NCBI GenBank assembly: GCA_032191485.1 | Contig: JAVDOI010000019.1 | Coordinates: forward strand, 12,818,702 to 12,882,701 | Reading direction: 5' to 3' | Length of the DNA: 64,000 nt | Origin: Leptoclinus maculatus | Lineage: Eukaryota; Chordata; Actinopteri; Perciformes; Stichaeidae | Part shown: positions 35,790 to 47,499 of the stretch, piece after piece | Position numbering within the stretch: position 1 is the stretch's first letter | Layout of the letters: each line of letters starts with the position of its first letter | Notes under the pieces: model-generated | Told to the model about the DNA's origin: nothing | Database searches by the model: none | What the model saw: the letters and a program-made list of their open reading frames with translations, nothing else | Position numbers and translations under genes: made by a program

Positions 35790-37007
35790 AACCGGCGGAG
35801 CAGTCGGTGACAACTTTGTGGCTCTTCCCGTCCCGTTAACGTACAACTGAGCAGGTAGACTGCTGCTGTCTCGCGCTGTCAGTGCGCACAGCGCTCTGAT
35901 TGGTCCGCGCAGTGAGGAGGAACGCTGCTGATTGGCTAGAAGATACTGGGTTATTACTTTATTTAAAAACAGGCAACTGAATAACTGTTTACACCTTTCA
36001 TGGTGAAATGTCGAACCATAGTTGAAGGTTTTATTATTTATGTATTTTAAACAAAGCTTTATTAATTACCCTTGCACATGACACTTTAATATACTTGTTT
36101 TAATATACTCTTATTAGTTTGTTGATTGTTGTCATGCACCATCCACCCTGTCAAATTCCTTCTATGTGCAACATACTTTGGCAATTAAACGGTTCTGATC
36201 TCCTCGCTCAATATGTGAGAGAATGGAATAAAAAAAAAATGTTTAGGGCTCAAAGGCCAAATCCCAATGTCCCCCCTTACGGACTCACGGACTTTGAGGC
36301 GCGCTCCCGCGAAGTCCGTGAGGGTTTAGGGATGTCCCACTGTCAAATCGTCAAGCGTTTGAGGGCTCTCTCGCAGACCTGTTGAGCCCTTTATGAACCC
36401 TTTCCGTAAGGCTGACTTAGCCTAAGGGAATTACCCACAAGTCATTGCAATGTGACGTTAATGCTGTAAAGCAGAAATCTCCTCCAGGTTTCCAGCGTGT
36501 TGGCAGAGCGTTGAGCTAAACATGTCGATGCTCAGCAGGTGTAGTGTTCACCACGTTAGCTTAGCATATTAGCACGGAAGCACCTGCTAATTGGCACCAA
36601 CGTTCCTGTGGTATAAACATCCTTCCCTGTATGTTTGGATTCTGCCTTTGTGTATATTTAGAACATGTAGATCTGTAGATGTCCTCAGATGATGTGCGCT
36701 CTAAATAAACGTTATTTAAGTGGAAGTTGTCTAAAGTGCAAGGGCACATTCATGGTGGATTACTCACGATTGTGTCAACGAAGGAGAAAAGATTACGTCT
36801 AACAAGACTCAGACTGAAGAAGACAGTGGTCATAAAACCCATTCCGTCTGATTGTTGGGCTACTGTGAGCAGGAAGTACATTCAGAAGAAAAGACACACG
36901 GTCACCTGTGAACATGTGATAATGTTAATTTAATAATACATGATCTCGTCACACAACGCCTTGTTTTCCTGCACTGATTCGTGGGCGATGCGTGCTGTCG
37001 TACGCGT
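35790..37007. other. Region between the C12orf56 homologue and the thioesterase gene
   Basis: 35,790-35,960 is the GC-richer promoter side of the C12orf56 homologue, with an inverted CCAAT motif (gattggt) at 35,898. 36,245-36,440 is a repeat-like block. It contains ccaaatcccaatgtcc, a short inverted pair (ttacggactcacggac / gtccgtgagggt) and aaccctttccgtaaggctga. ATTAAA on the minus strand at 36,934-36,929 may serve the thioesterase gene. No gene is seen. Confidence 0.45.
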
Positions 37008-38305
37008 TCACATCTTGGCTTTAAGAGTCTGGCTGGAGTACAGATGGTGCTGCAGAAAAGCCAAGATCTTATTCCAGGAGTCCTCCTGAGCGTCTGAATG
37101 GGGTTTGGTTTGTCCTCCCCAAAGCAATATCACTGAAACACATGATGAAGATCAGAAAACCTCAATTTAACATAGCTGGAGGGTTTTTAATGGATACGTA
37201 AGGCAGAATAAAATAAATAAATGTTATTAGCAGTCAAGCTCTAGTTTATTTGTCCTCTGGAACCAGTTACATTGTGAAATATAGGACCGTTTTTACCAAC
37301 AGAGTAAAATATTTGGTTCTGTGATAGACGGTGAAGGGAACACATCTATGAATGTCTTCATAACCCAGAAACCACCAAAACTAAAAACTAAAAGCAGAGC
37401 CTGCAGACGTTAAATGAGCAGAACTCACCTTTGTCTTTTGTGCCGACCTTTATGAACTTAGTGGCTCTGAAGTGAGGCGAGTAGGGCGGCTCGATCAGAT
37501 GTCCAGCATCCAGGTATTCAATTCTGGTCAGCAGGTGCTCCTTCCCTGCTGCTCGCATCATTTTGGCCATCTGGGGTGGGGTCAAAGGTCAAATCAAAAC
37601 AGCACCGACTGATTTCATGTCTGTGGAGCTCCAGCAGGTGAAAACCACTAAAGAGTTATGAGACTTGAGCCTCTATTGTTCAGTTCTCTGACGGACTGTC
37701 TCGACCAAACGGACTCATTTTAGGATCTGAACGAACGCTCCTTCACTTCTAGAGCAATGTTGTTAAAGGTTGAGCTATTGATTATTTTTACTATCTATTA
37801 ATCTGCTGATTGTTTTCTCAATTAATAGTTTATTTTATTTATCAGTATATAATTCTCAAACCTCTTTTTACTAATTGTTTAAGTATGATACTAAAACATT
37901 GATCACAAACAATCTCTTTGACAGCAAAGCTCATTCAACATTATAAATTAACAATCAAAGTACTCAAAGAAGTACAAGGGAAAAACTTTAAAAAAATACA
38001 CATTTAAATATTCAGCCAGATACAGGACTACAGCTGGCACAAACATCCTTTTTCATTTGCAGCTGTGCAGACATTTGATTAATTTGAACTTGCAATAAAC
38101 AATAATACTCTTAAGATATACAACTAATTCCCACAGAGTGTACCTGGTGGTGTACATCCCCGTATGATACAGTGGATTCAAAGGTAAGTCAACAAGTTGC
38201 CGTCTTTAAATAGCTTGTTTTTGCAGATTCATCGATGCTCTTCTTGACTTTGCAAAAACTACCTGCTCTAGTATAAACTGCTCTTACATCTACTTCATCG
38301 TCATG

Positions 38306-38337
<32 letters not shown>

Positions 38338-41241
38338 CACTCACATCCTCAGCACACTCCACTGTGGCCAAGTTCTGATCATCACGGCCGTTCACCAACA
38401 ACATTGGACAGTTTATTTTCCCCACCTCCAAGAGAATTAACCACAATACGTGTTTGTTAGAATAAACCAATGTGAGTCAAGAGCTCTATAAAGACGAATA
38501 AGACATTTTTAAGGACCAGAAATGTTACAATTAACTTTCATGAACTGAAAACACACTGAAAGGGTTTTCAACCTGTCAATCACTGTGTAGCCCCGCCCTA
38601 AAGCATACCCTGCTTTATGGTCTGTTTGACTCTAAATTGACCATAATTTACTAAATGAACATCATGCTGTATTGAAGAAGACTTGAAACTAGAGATTGAG
38701 ACCATAAACTCATGTTTACAATGTTTACTGAGGTAATGAATCAGGAGAGAAGTAGAGTCATTTTCTCATAGGCTTCTATACAACCAGAGGAGTCGCCCCC
38801 TGGTGGACATTAGAGAGAATGTAGGTTTAAGATACGAAGCATTGACTTCACTTTTCAGAACAGAAGGTTTCTGCCTGGTACAATGATTGAAGAACAGATA
38901 AGAAAGCCACGAAAATAGGGTGCCAAGACATATTTTTGTCCGATGTTGGACGTTAAAAAGTGAATTTGTTTACACTTTGAAACTTGTTGTGCCGTATGAG
39001 TCTTTAATGAAAGGCGGGTATCTGTTGAAACAAACCAATATATAGTCTCATCCTTGTGTGTCAATAGTGTAACATGTACTTGCGTCCAATTTCTGCGAGA
39101 GATCATCGGGAATCGGTAGGGCCATATCTCGCCATATCTCACAGTTGTTCTCATCCACATGCATCTTGTGAGCATTCCTGCCATCACAAGTAATTAATTC
39201 ACCATGATATCAGTCCAACTGTGTGTACTGGCTTCATGTTACTGACAGGATAACAGAATACCTACATGGTCAACATTCGATAGAATCCTTTGAGGGTCGC
39301 CCCGCGTGGATAAATGTGGCTGCCGCTGATACAAACACAACAGCGAGGCTGGAACAAAACACAACGATGCACTCTTAAATCTGGTTCTCTACTGTGTGCT
39401 ATCGGGGCCAAAAGTTCTACAGGTTTTCAATTTCAAACCTGCAAACAAAAAAGCAATCTCCAACATATTTTGCATTCAGTACTTGCCTTGATAACGCTGC
39501 TCTCGGCTGCCAAATAATTGGTCACAACCGAGCCGAGGGAAAGACCAAATATTCCGACTCTGTCTGGGATCACTTGAGGATGGTCACTGACGATATTAAA
39601 CGCCGTCTGTGCAGAAGTAGAACAGGAACTTAAGAAACAATAAACCTTTTTAAAACGCTAATAAACGTATTAAGTAAAGTTTAAAATATTTGTGTCTGTT
39701 CATGGCCTAAAGATGACGATGCAAATGTAAATGTAAGATGTTTATGTGTCTAACATTAAGATGTCACGAACAGAACAGGCAGAAATGGTAAAATATTGGT
39801 TTCTGTGCCAAGAGGTTAATTGTTTCAATAAAACTGGCCATAGTTTGGCCACACCAGCTTTATATATTGAAATATGAATAACTTAGTATATTAATAACAA
39901 ACACAAACCTCAAAATAGTTGATCTCTGTTTCGGCTGACTTCAGCTCACCGGGGGAGAAATATTCCAGCGCCAAAGAAACGTAACCGTGAGACGCCAGAA
40001 GAGCTGCGCGATACTCCAACAGCCCTCCACCTCCTCCCCACATGTCCAACAGGCCGGGGAACGGTCCTGGACCTGAGGCACGGAGACACTGGATTTACTG
40101 ATCATCAATTATCTAATCCAACTAAAACATTGATCTTTTAAGAGCAACACAAAGAAGATAAGAGGAGGACATATGTTTTTCAGGTGGACCTGGAGGTAGA
40201 AACAGCGTCCCTCGCACTCCTTTCTCTCTGATTTCCATCCTCCGGACTCCTGGACCCATGTACCATCTCTCTGTGAGCGCCGAGGCCAGAGGAGCCTGCT
40301 CCCTGAAGCCCTCCTCTACATGTCCACTGTAGACCGAGATGTTGACCAGCAGGGGGCTGCAGACGTTCATCTTTCTCAACCTTGACAGGTGAAGAGGTTC
40401 AAGGTGTGTTAATGAGGCCTGGAGCCTCCAGCCTGCAGCAGAGATGAGCAGCTCACTTCTTCAACACACGCTAGGTTTCAGTTAACATGACACAGAAATA
40501 TAGATTTCACCAGCTCACCCTGTGGATCCACACCCAAAGAATTAAAGCTGACACCTTAAGGCACAAGCCCGGGTTCAATCCCACCCGCGGCCCCGTAGTC
40601 CCCCGTCTTTCCACAATGTCTTTGTTATCCATGATTTTTTGTTCAGCGCAAATAATTTATAACAGATCCAGTGTGAGGACAGAGAATCAATATAGTTTCA
40701 TTAATCATTTCAGAGGAGAAGAAGATGATTAATTGTGTTATTGACTTTAGGTGATAGTTTTACCTGAGGCCCTCGCGGCTGCCTGGGACAGGACGCATAC
40801 TCCACAACAAACCCATGGCTTCTTTTCCCCTGTACGTTCCCCCAAAACTGAAATCCTCTGCAACTACAAACATTGTTTAAATGTCAACAAAACAAAATAT
40901 ACAAAAAAGCCAACAAGCTAATTAGTGCAGAAATCTGAAGTGTTGTTGTGTTCAGCACGAGGACGCTTGTCCTCACGGTAGATTTAAAACACACTTTTAA
41001 AGATTTTTAAAAAGTAGTTTTGAGGAGATAAAAAGGAAGAGAACCCACGAGAGACGGTTCCTCTGTGATCGCTGATGTAGTGTCCGAAGGCCTCCCAGAA
41101 GTCCTTGTCCTCGGAGAGGTGGAGGGAGTGAAGTGTTACTGGAGAACCCGGAGGCAGATTCTGCACCGCCACCTTGAACGTCTCATCCACCAGAGCCCGA
41201 GAGGGGACAACGGAGACGACCGGAGGGACAGTGTGGGACAT
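37008..41241 (-). CDS. Acyl-CoA thioesterase / bile acid-CoA:amino acid N-acyltransferase family hydrolase, peroxisomal-type
   Basis: Ten exons give 430 aa: 41241-41049, 40863-40764, 40380-40190, 40072-39909, 39606-39487, 39348-39266, 39177-39084, 38425-38345, 37570-37429, 37132-37008. This is the ACOT1-6/BAAT family: an N-terminal beta-sandwich (about 1-150, with AMGLLWSM and GVRGTLFLPPG) and a C-terminal alpha/beta hydrolase. The enzymes cleave fatty acyl-CoA or conjugate it to amino acids. The nucleophile elbow is GIFGLSLGS with Ser239, which favours thioesterase over BAAT, where a Cys is used. The likely acid is in NGRDDQN (Asp330/331), and His366 lies in DAGHLIEPP. The protein ends AKM, which fits the PTS1 consensus [SAC][KRH][LM], so a peroxisomal location is likely. 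Introns 5 and 7 have GC donors. Mammalian ACOT1/2 and BAAT have only about three coding exons, so this gene is unusually split. Confidence 0.9.
38304..38338. repeat. (GT)n microsatellite beside the exon 8 donor of the thioesterase gene
   Basis: A GT run of about 17 copies, hence (CA)n in the transcript, starting about six bases after the donor at 38,344. Confidence 0.93.
38647..38851. repeat. Dispersed repeat, copy 2
   Basis: Same 205-bp block as at 34,305 but with a different left flank (gtcaatcactgtgtagcccc to ttgaccataa, 38,575-38,646). The two copies look like differently deleted members of one family. It lies in intron 7 of the thioesterase gene. Confidence 0.9.
39082..39083 (-). other. 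GC splice donor of thioesterase intron 7
   Basis: The minus strand reads TTGGAC then GCAAGT. Exon 8 starts GTGGGGAAAATA (VGKI) in phase 0. Using the GT four bases later would put exon 8 out of frame and lose NCPMLLVNGRDD. Confidence 0.75.
39485..39486 (-). other. GC splice donor of thioesterase intron 5
   Basis: The minus strand reads ATCAAG then GCAAGT, a perfect GC-AG donor (AAG|GCAAGT). Exon 6 starts after ttccag at 39,349 in phase 0 and aligns with the VING-like segment of the family (CISGSHIYPRG). Confidence 0.75.
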
Positions 41242-41249
41242 GGTGGACA

Positions 41250-42480
41250 ATCGTCTGTGGAGAAATGCACGAGTTCACGTAACAAGGAGGAGGAACGTCC
41301 TCGGTTCTCACAGGCTGCGTGAACAAGTGAACTAAATATACATTTGGGAAGAGTACACAACAGATATGTGGTTTTAACAGAGCACATCTACGATAGAGGA
41401 GCACAGTGTGTTCTTGTTCCCATCATCCCTCACTGAAGGGCTGAGGTTCTACCCAGAACCATCCGCTTCTGGAGAACCCTTCAGTGGGTCCACAATTGAC
41501 GTTACAGAGCTGTCGGCCATCGTCTGTTATGAGCATTGTCGTCACTCCCGCATTGCATTGTGGGATGTAAATGCCGGCGTAGCGGCCAGTGTTTGCATGC
41601 TGTAATATTTCACTGGAGATAGTATGCAATTTGAGTACTTTGGGTTTCATACTAAGAGTTTAGGACGTATTTAAGTTATATCATGCACCATGAGTATGTT
41701 TTCTCTTCATACTTTGCTTGTACTGCAACGTTTGGTTTTGTTTGCTAAATCTAACTGTTTAAAGACATTTTATCTAAACCCAACTAAGTGGTTTTGTTGC
41801 GTAAAACTTTCGTTTTCTAGCATATTGTCCCGAAAAAGAGGGTTAGAGCAGTAAATAAACCTCGTGAGCATTTCACAAATGAAGTACTCTTTAACAGTTT
41901 CACCAAAATAACTCACAGAGTTTGAGGATCGTTGGCTGCAGGTCCGCGAGGGCTCAGGGAAATTCCTCAAATGCCTGTGAGCTCTCTGGTGTAAACCCTT
42001 TCTACATGCGTTCCTAAAATGTGCACTCCTTAAAGGGGACTTTGCCTCGCAGACTTCGCACAGAAACATGCTCACCCAGGTGTAGACTACTTATCTCTAC
42101 GACCCGCGACACAGCGTGCATGACACGTCTCGTGTCAGAAAAAACAAATGTGAGGCAAAATAAATCACATTGCAGCATAATGACAGACGCTATAGTGATT
42201 TTGTTCACGTGCAGTATTTTGTATAGGTAGTAATTCATTAAAGTCATAACATAAAGTACAGAATATAATCTTATTTGTTAACTTGAAACATGTTTGATTG
42301 TGACATGATGCAAGGAAATAGAGAAAATTGATATCCAAATATATACAATATTTCCCCCCAAAACAATGTGGTAATTTATGAAACTCCTGTGATTTATATA
42401 ATATAATATTATTATGTTCAAAAGTATTTTTATAATGTTCAAAATCGACGATAAGTATGATTATTAAATGTTACGTGAGT
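41250..42480. other. Divergent intergenic region between the thioesterase gene and ssbp1
   Basis: No gene is seen. A block at about 41,935-42,065 (gtccgcgagggctcaggg, gagctctctggtgtaaaccc, ttcctaaaatgtgcactcc) resembles the repeat-like block at 36,300-36,415. The remainder is AT-rich. The two flanking genes are transcribed away from each other. Confidence 0.45.
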
Positions 42481-42498
42481 TAGGATGCGGAACTTTCA

Positions 42499-42548
42499 CG
42501 ACTTCCGGTAGGTGGTCGGACCCGTCTTAGAAACGGACCGGAAGCGTG
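42499..42548 (+). promoter_or_regulatory. ssbp1: Probable ssbp1 promoter with paired ETS/GABP-type sites
   Basis: gacttccggtag at 42,500-42,511 and gaccggaagcg at 42,536-42,546 are oppositely oriented CCGGAAG cores about 35 bp apart. A donor-like cacctggtgagt at 42,570 may end the first, non-coding exon. NRF-2/GABP sites are typical of promoters of nuclear genes for mitochondrial proteins; binding here is inference. Confidence 0.5.
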
Positions 42549-43021
42549 GGGTTACCGAAGACCGTTCTGCACCTGGTGAGTTTCCAACCAACTCTTTCAT
42601 GTACTTCTTTTGTCAAACGCGCGTCTGTTTTATCTTATATTATATTTTAAAGATGTAACAGATTTATTCTTTATTCATTCATCACATCCTAATGGCGCGA
42701 GACCCAGACAGCCTCATTGCTGTTGTGACTTTGAGTCGACGCTCACGTGCTTGATTCTTCTTTTTGTGTGTATGTGTACAATGACAATAAATTAACCTTG
42801 TAGGTTATAATGTTACATTTTTCTTAAAACTGTTAGAGAGTTGTTGATTCAACTGTTTGATTATTTAGCTTTTATCAGTTGAAGTAAATCTTTCTTTATA
42901 TAGTCTAGTTTTGTGAGCTTGATGTCAGTGTTTTGTAGTTACTTGTATACTTTTTCTTCTATCTCTAAGATGTTTGTTGTTTTTAAGATCAGTCTCTTAA
43001 AAAGTCTCCACAGCTGACAAG

Positions 43022-45659
43022 ATGTTGAGAAGTGCCTCTGCACAGGTGAGTCGAAAAAAGTAGTTATTATTTTCATTGTCAATTAGTTTGTCTCTTATTT
43101 TCTGGATTCATCAATTAGTTGTTTGGTCTATAAAATGTGTAAAATCAGTGTTTTCCAAAAGCACACGATCGCATCCTCAAAAGTCTTTTTTTTAAAACAG
43201 TCATAGGAGTAAAGATACGAGAACATATTCACATTTAAGATACTTTTTTCTTTAAAGAATCACTCAAACCAATGAATTAGTTATCAAAGTAGGTGGTGAT
43301 AATAATTATTAGTAGACACATTAGTTGTATTGGATATATATCTGACTATAGAAAGACAGTCCCAGGGTATGAAACTAACTCAAAATCAGGCTTCCATAGG
43401 AAAGTCTTTTTCCGGACATAAATAACGAATAAAGCCTCTCAAATTTCACTCGCCATGAGGACTAGTGAGTATGATAATTTAGGTAGTCCCTCCAAAAATC
43501 CACTCGCCTCGGGCTAGCGGACTAGCGTTAGTTTCCGACCCTGCAGTCCTGAGCAGTATCAGCATGGACTGAGACTTTATTGATCAGACATGCAGACACT
43601 AAAGAAAAGCATCTCAACTGATGAGAATGAAGGGAGGAAAACATTCAAGTGTGTGCAGGGAGATGCACACGAGCTCTGCATACTTTGGGCTTTACAAAGT
43701 AAATATTTGATCTCGTCCCTCCACAGATCTTCAGACAGGTGGTGAGGTGCAGCAGCACAGACGCCAGCCTCATCCTGGAGAGATGTGAGTCCGCTTTCTG
43801 TCTAGAAGAGACAGATTTAAACATCCTCGCCTCTCAAATGTTTTCTCACTACGATTTTAACGTCTTTATTCCAGCGATAAACCGCGTGCAGCTGTTGGGC
43901 CGAGTGGGTCAGGATCCGGTGATGAGACAAGTGGAGGGTCGCAACCCGGTCACCATCTTCTCGTTGGCGACCAATGAAATGTGGCGCTCTGGAGACGGAG
44001 AGACGAGCCCAACAGGTACGATGTCACGTGATACCCGATGATGGAAAAACAGTTCGTTACAAGTGAACTCGTTGTGCTTTACGCTAAAATTCCTCTGCAG
44101 AGATGGAAAGAAATCCACATAAAGTAAAGACACAGAGCAGCATATTTAATATATTATATTATTTTACGATCTCCTTAAAGATCCAGCTCTGCTGGTACCT
44201 TACGTGTACATTTTAAAGAGCTGTAGAGTGTTTAAAACAAAGTGTGTAAATGTTCACAGTGTAAAGAGTGATTGTTTCTTTGTGGCTCCAGGGGACATCA
44301 GTCAGAAGACGACGTGGCATCGCGTGTCGGTGTTCAAACCTGGTTTGAGAGACGTGGCCTACCAGTACGTCAAGAAAGGGTACGACCGTAAACACATCCG
44401 GGTGTTTCAAATGTTTACAGCAGAGAGGCAGAGTCACAAAATACACATAAAATCATAAAAACAGTATTTAAATTCACTGGATTAGCCAAAAGAAACGTCA
44501 CTATATCACAATATACATTGATATCTTAATGTGAAATTACACAGTCAGAGGAATTTATCAGTCATTCCCAAAGACGTCGCAGTAGGTTTTATTCGGGTCG
44601 CCAAATACATTTTCTGAATTTCTTCCATAGTCTTTGATTCAACGTTTATATCTGCAGTATAGTTTTGAGCCACACGAGGGCGCCTGAACATTTGTATTCT
44701 GATAATTGAAGCTTTTTATAACATTTTATCTCATGTAGAAGTCTAGCGTAGCGTTTGTTTTTACTGATGAGAGGAAAAGAAAAGAATGAGATAGTTAACT
44801 CCACTGAAATGCATTTTATTTGGTCTCATTTATAAAATATTTAACATGTTTATAGGTGGTTTTAAACAACAAATGCATAAAACAAAAGTCTAAATGGCTG
44901 GTTTACTTCATCACGGTAATATTAAGTGATGTGGAAATGGCCACAAAAAGTTGGTCCCCAGAAAACAAAAGGTTTGGGAAGCAGTGCACTAGCAGATAAG
45001 TTCATCCAAAGGGAGAAAGAGAAGCTGCAGAGATATTTTAATACTAAGAAGACAGATTTTCAGTAGAGTATCACTTAAACTCTCCATCTGAGGGTCTAAA
45101 GCTGGATAACGTATGATAGAGGATCCTTCACGTGACTGATTCAAGGATCTGTTTCAGGTCTAGGATCCTTGTGGAGGGGAAACTGGACTACGGAGAATAT
45201 GTGGACAAGAACCAAGTGAGACGTCAGGCCACCACCATCATCGCAGGTCATAAACGCTTTGTGTGAATATGAAGTCACGTTAATGTGACACGACGATTAC
45301 GACACAGTCTCGTGGCACAAATTCAATCTATTGGTTTCGTGTAAAAGGACACGAATCGTTTGGAGGCAACAGAACCACTTGGTTGGGTTTAGAACTACAA
45401 TCATGGTTGGGCTTAAAGTAACGACGTACAGTTCGCTTTAGGCATCAGAACCACGACGTGATGTCAAACACACAGGTCTTCTGGGTGAACGTCCTGTATT
45501 TTTTGGATGTTAAATATGACATCACTTCCTCTTACTGCTGCTCAGTCACTTGGATGCATTTAATTTGTGTATTAAAGGATCCTAATTGACAAACAATTTG
45601 TTTCTTTCTTTCCAGACAACATCGTCTTCCTGAGCGACAACATCCGAGAGAGAACCTGA
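43022..45659 (+). CDS. ssbp1: Mitochondrial single-stranded DNA-binding protein 1
   Basis: Six coding exons (43,022-43,045, 43,727-43,784, 43,875-44,015, 44,292-44,379, 45,158-45,246, 45,616-45,659) give 147 aa; human SSBP1 has 148. The protein forms a tetramer that coats single-stranded mtDNA during replication by POLG and Twinkle in the matrix. The N terminus (MLRSASAQIFRQVVRCSS) is basic and lacks acids, as expected of a presequence. The OB fold is clear: NRVQLLGRVGQDPVMRQVEG, NPVTIFSLATNEMWRSGD, TTWHRVSVFKPGLRDVAYQY, VEGKLDYGEYVDKN, RRQATTIIADNIVFLSD. All introns are GT-AG. Intron 1 is 681 bp and intron 4 is 778 bp. An AATAAA lies at 45,880. Confidence 0.97.
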
Positions 45660-45879
45660 AGCTCTTTCTCCTCTTCGTCTCCACACGACAACTTCTTTTT
45701 GTATTCTCCAGTTTTACACAGAAACACGACTGAGGGCCTGAACCCCCCCCCCCTCCTCCCCTCCTCCTAAAAGAGGAACTGACCCACCAAAGAGAACGGG
45801 GACCGAATATGCTGCGACACTCTGGTCATGTTTGGCGCCTCCTGCAGACCTTGAGGCATCGAGAGAAGCAGAAAGTATA

Positions 45880-45885
45880 AATAAA
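45880..45885 (+). terminator. ssbp1: Polyadenylation signal of ssbp1
   Basis: AATAAA lies about 220 bp after the stop codon, within tataaataaacg. A poly(C) run precedes it at about 45,742-45,754. Confidence 0.6.
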
Positions 45886-45899
45886 CGTTCTGATTATAT

Positions 45900-46730
45900 A
45901 GTTTTCATTGTGATACTTGTACATAACCGTTAAAGGTGCAGTTTAGAAAAGACAAATGTTTCACTGCGTTGGAAGTTTGAAGAAGTTGTAGCGACTCGTA
46001 GTCGTGTTGAGGATCGTAGACGAATGTTGTTATTGTTTCTTCATGGAGTCGGTTAAGACAACTGCTCTGAAAACTAAAAAGAAATCATGTGTTTGTTGGG
46101 AACTGTTTTCAGATTAATCGTGGTCATTTCATGGGATTTGTTTAACATATTTGCTCTTTCTTGCACTGGCTTCTCTCTGTTAAATGTCAGCTGTCTTTCC
46201 TGCAAAATCAGAGGAAACGCGTTTAATATGTTTAACTTTTTGTCCTGTTTCTCCATTTTGTTTTCTTGTTCACATCCCTGAATCGTGCACACTTCTAACA
46301 CGTTGATGTGTGTATTTGATGTTTTCTGCTTTGTCACTTATCAGTTGTTATCCCTCTTATCTGTTGATCGTTTCCTTCCTTCAGCTCACTACTGCTGCTT
46401 CATTTCTCTGTAATATTTGGTATAATAGACTTTTTTTTACAAACTATTTTTGTGTTCACATTTTTGTTCATCTTCTTCAGTCAGAGCATGTATGATTAAA
46501 ACCTCCCTGTGTTAATAACTCAACAAATTCCCCTACAAAGCACTTTATAGAGGAGGAAAAGCAGAAAAGTTACAAATAACCATTAAAAACCAACTCAAAA
46601 ATGTAATAAAACGTATTGTTAAAGGAATTCTACGAAAATAATTGACAAATATTTGCATTAAAAACATATAAACGTGTACTTTATGAAAGTGTCATATGTA
46701 AGTATTGTTGAGTTATTTAAATCTTGTATT
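45900..46730. other. Intergenic region between ssbp1 and creb3l2
   Basis: AT-rich sequence with no supported gene. Open frames here (for example 46,087-46,281 and 46,310-46,495) are hydrophobic by composition only and have no recognisable domain. Confidence 0.5.
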
Positions 46731-46739
46731 TTCACTAGC

Positions 46740-47000
46740 GGACGCTGATTGGCTGTTTCTCCGGCAGCGGGGGCGGGCTTAACTCAAAGGTATTCTTGGC
46801 CTAACGTGATTGGTCTCAGAAATAGTTATAGTCTTTCCTGATTGGCTGCGTCACCTGTCAATCAAAGAAGAAGCACGGTCGAACGGGCTTTAAACAGGGG
46901 AGCGAGAGGTGGGCGGGGTTTTGAGTTGTGGTGAAACCTGTGGATTCAGTTTAAAAACGCTGCGTCACTTTGACGGAATTAACCAGTGTGAGACCGGAAA
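46740..47000 (+). promoter_or_regulatory. creb3l2: Probable creb3l2 promoter with clustered CCAAT boxes and CRE-like sites
   Basis: Four inverted or direct CCAAT-type motifs occur close together: tgattggctg at 46,747, tgattggtct at 46,808, tgattggctg at 46,838 and gtcaatcaaag at 46,857. TGCGTCAC (reverse GTGACGCA, CRE-like) occurs at 46,846 and again at about 46,961. A GC-box-like gggggcggg lies at 46,769. The arrangement fits an NF-Y-type promoter upstream of the creb3l2 start at 47,822. No exact ERSE was found. Confidence 0.5.
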
Positions 47001-47499
47001 TGGGTCGAGTGGATTTAAAAATAAAAGCTGAAAACTTATTCATAACAGGATTTGTTGATTCAAAGTAGATACTGAATCTTTTATCTTATTATCCTACACA
47101 AGTTTCTTTCAATATATATATTTTATTACTGTTTACTCACTTTAATTGCCATACAACTTCAGCAAAGGCCTGCAATGAGGAGTGCTGGCTTTATTTTGAA
47201 GTTCTTAACCGGAAAATCTAGTTTGTTATTGTAGGTATTTGACGCTAGTGTCATAAACAGCTGGAACAGACGAACCACTCCACATTATACAGCCTACATC
47301 TAACCTCCAATGTATTCTAGTACTTTCACTTTTACTTTTTAACAGTCGTGCTCACTTTTTTATTGATTTTCTTTTATTACTTGAGTTCATTTCCCCCAAT
47401 TTCTCTGCTTGTCCGTGACTCCGCCCATGCATTCCTGTGTGTCTGGGCTGTGAAGAAGAGGAGGAGGAGGAGGCTGCAGAAAGCTGAAGCAGAGAGCAG

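Noticed and set aside
40555..40605. tRNA-like B-box (gggttcaatccc)
   Set aside because: No A-box or acceptor-stem pairing at the right distance, so not a tRNA. It might be a remnant of a tRNA-derived SINE, too decayed to call.
46074..46495. Hydrophobic frames downstream of ssbp1
   Set aside because: AT-rich composition gives Phe/Leu/Ile-rich peptides. No family match or splice context.
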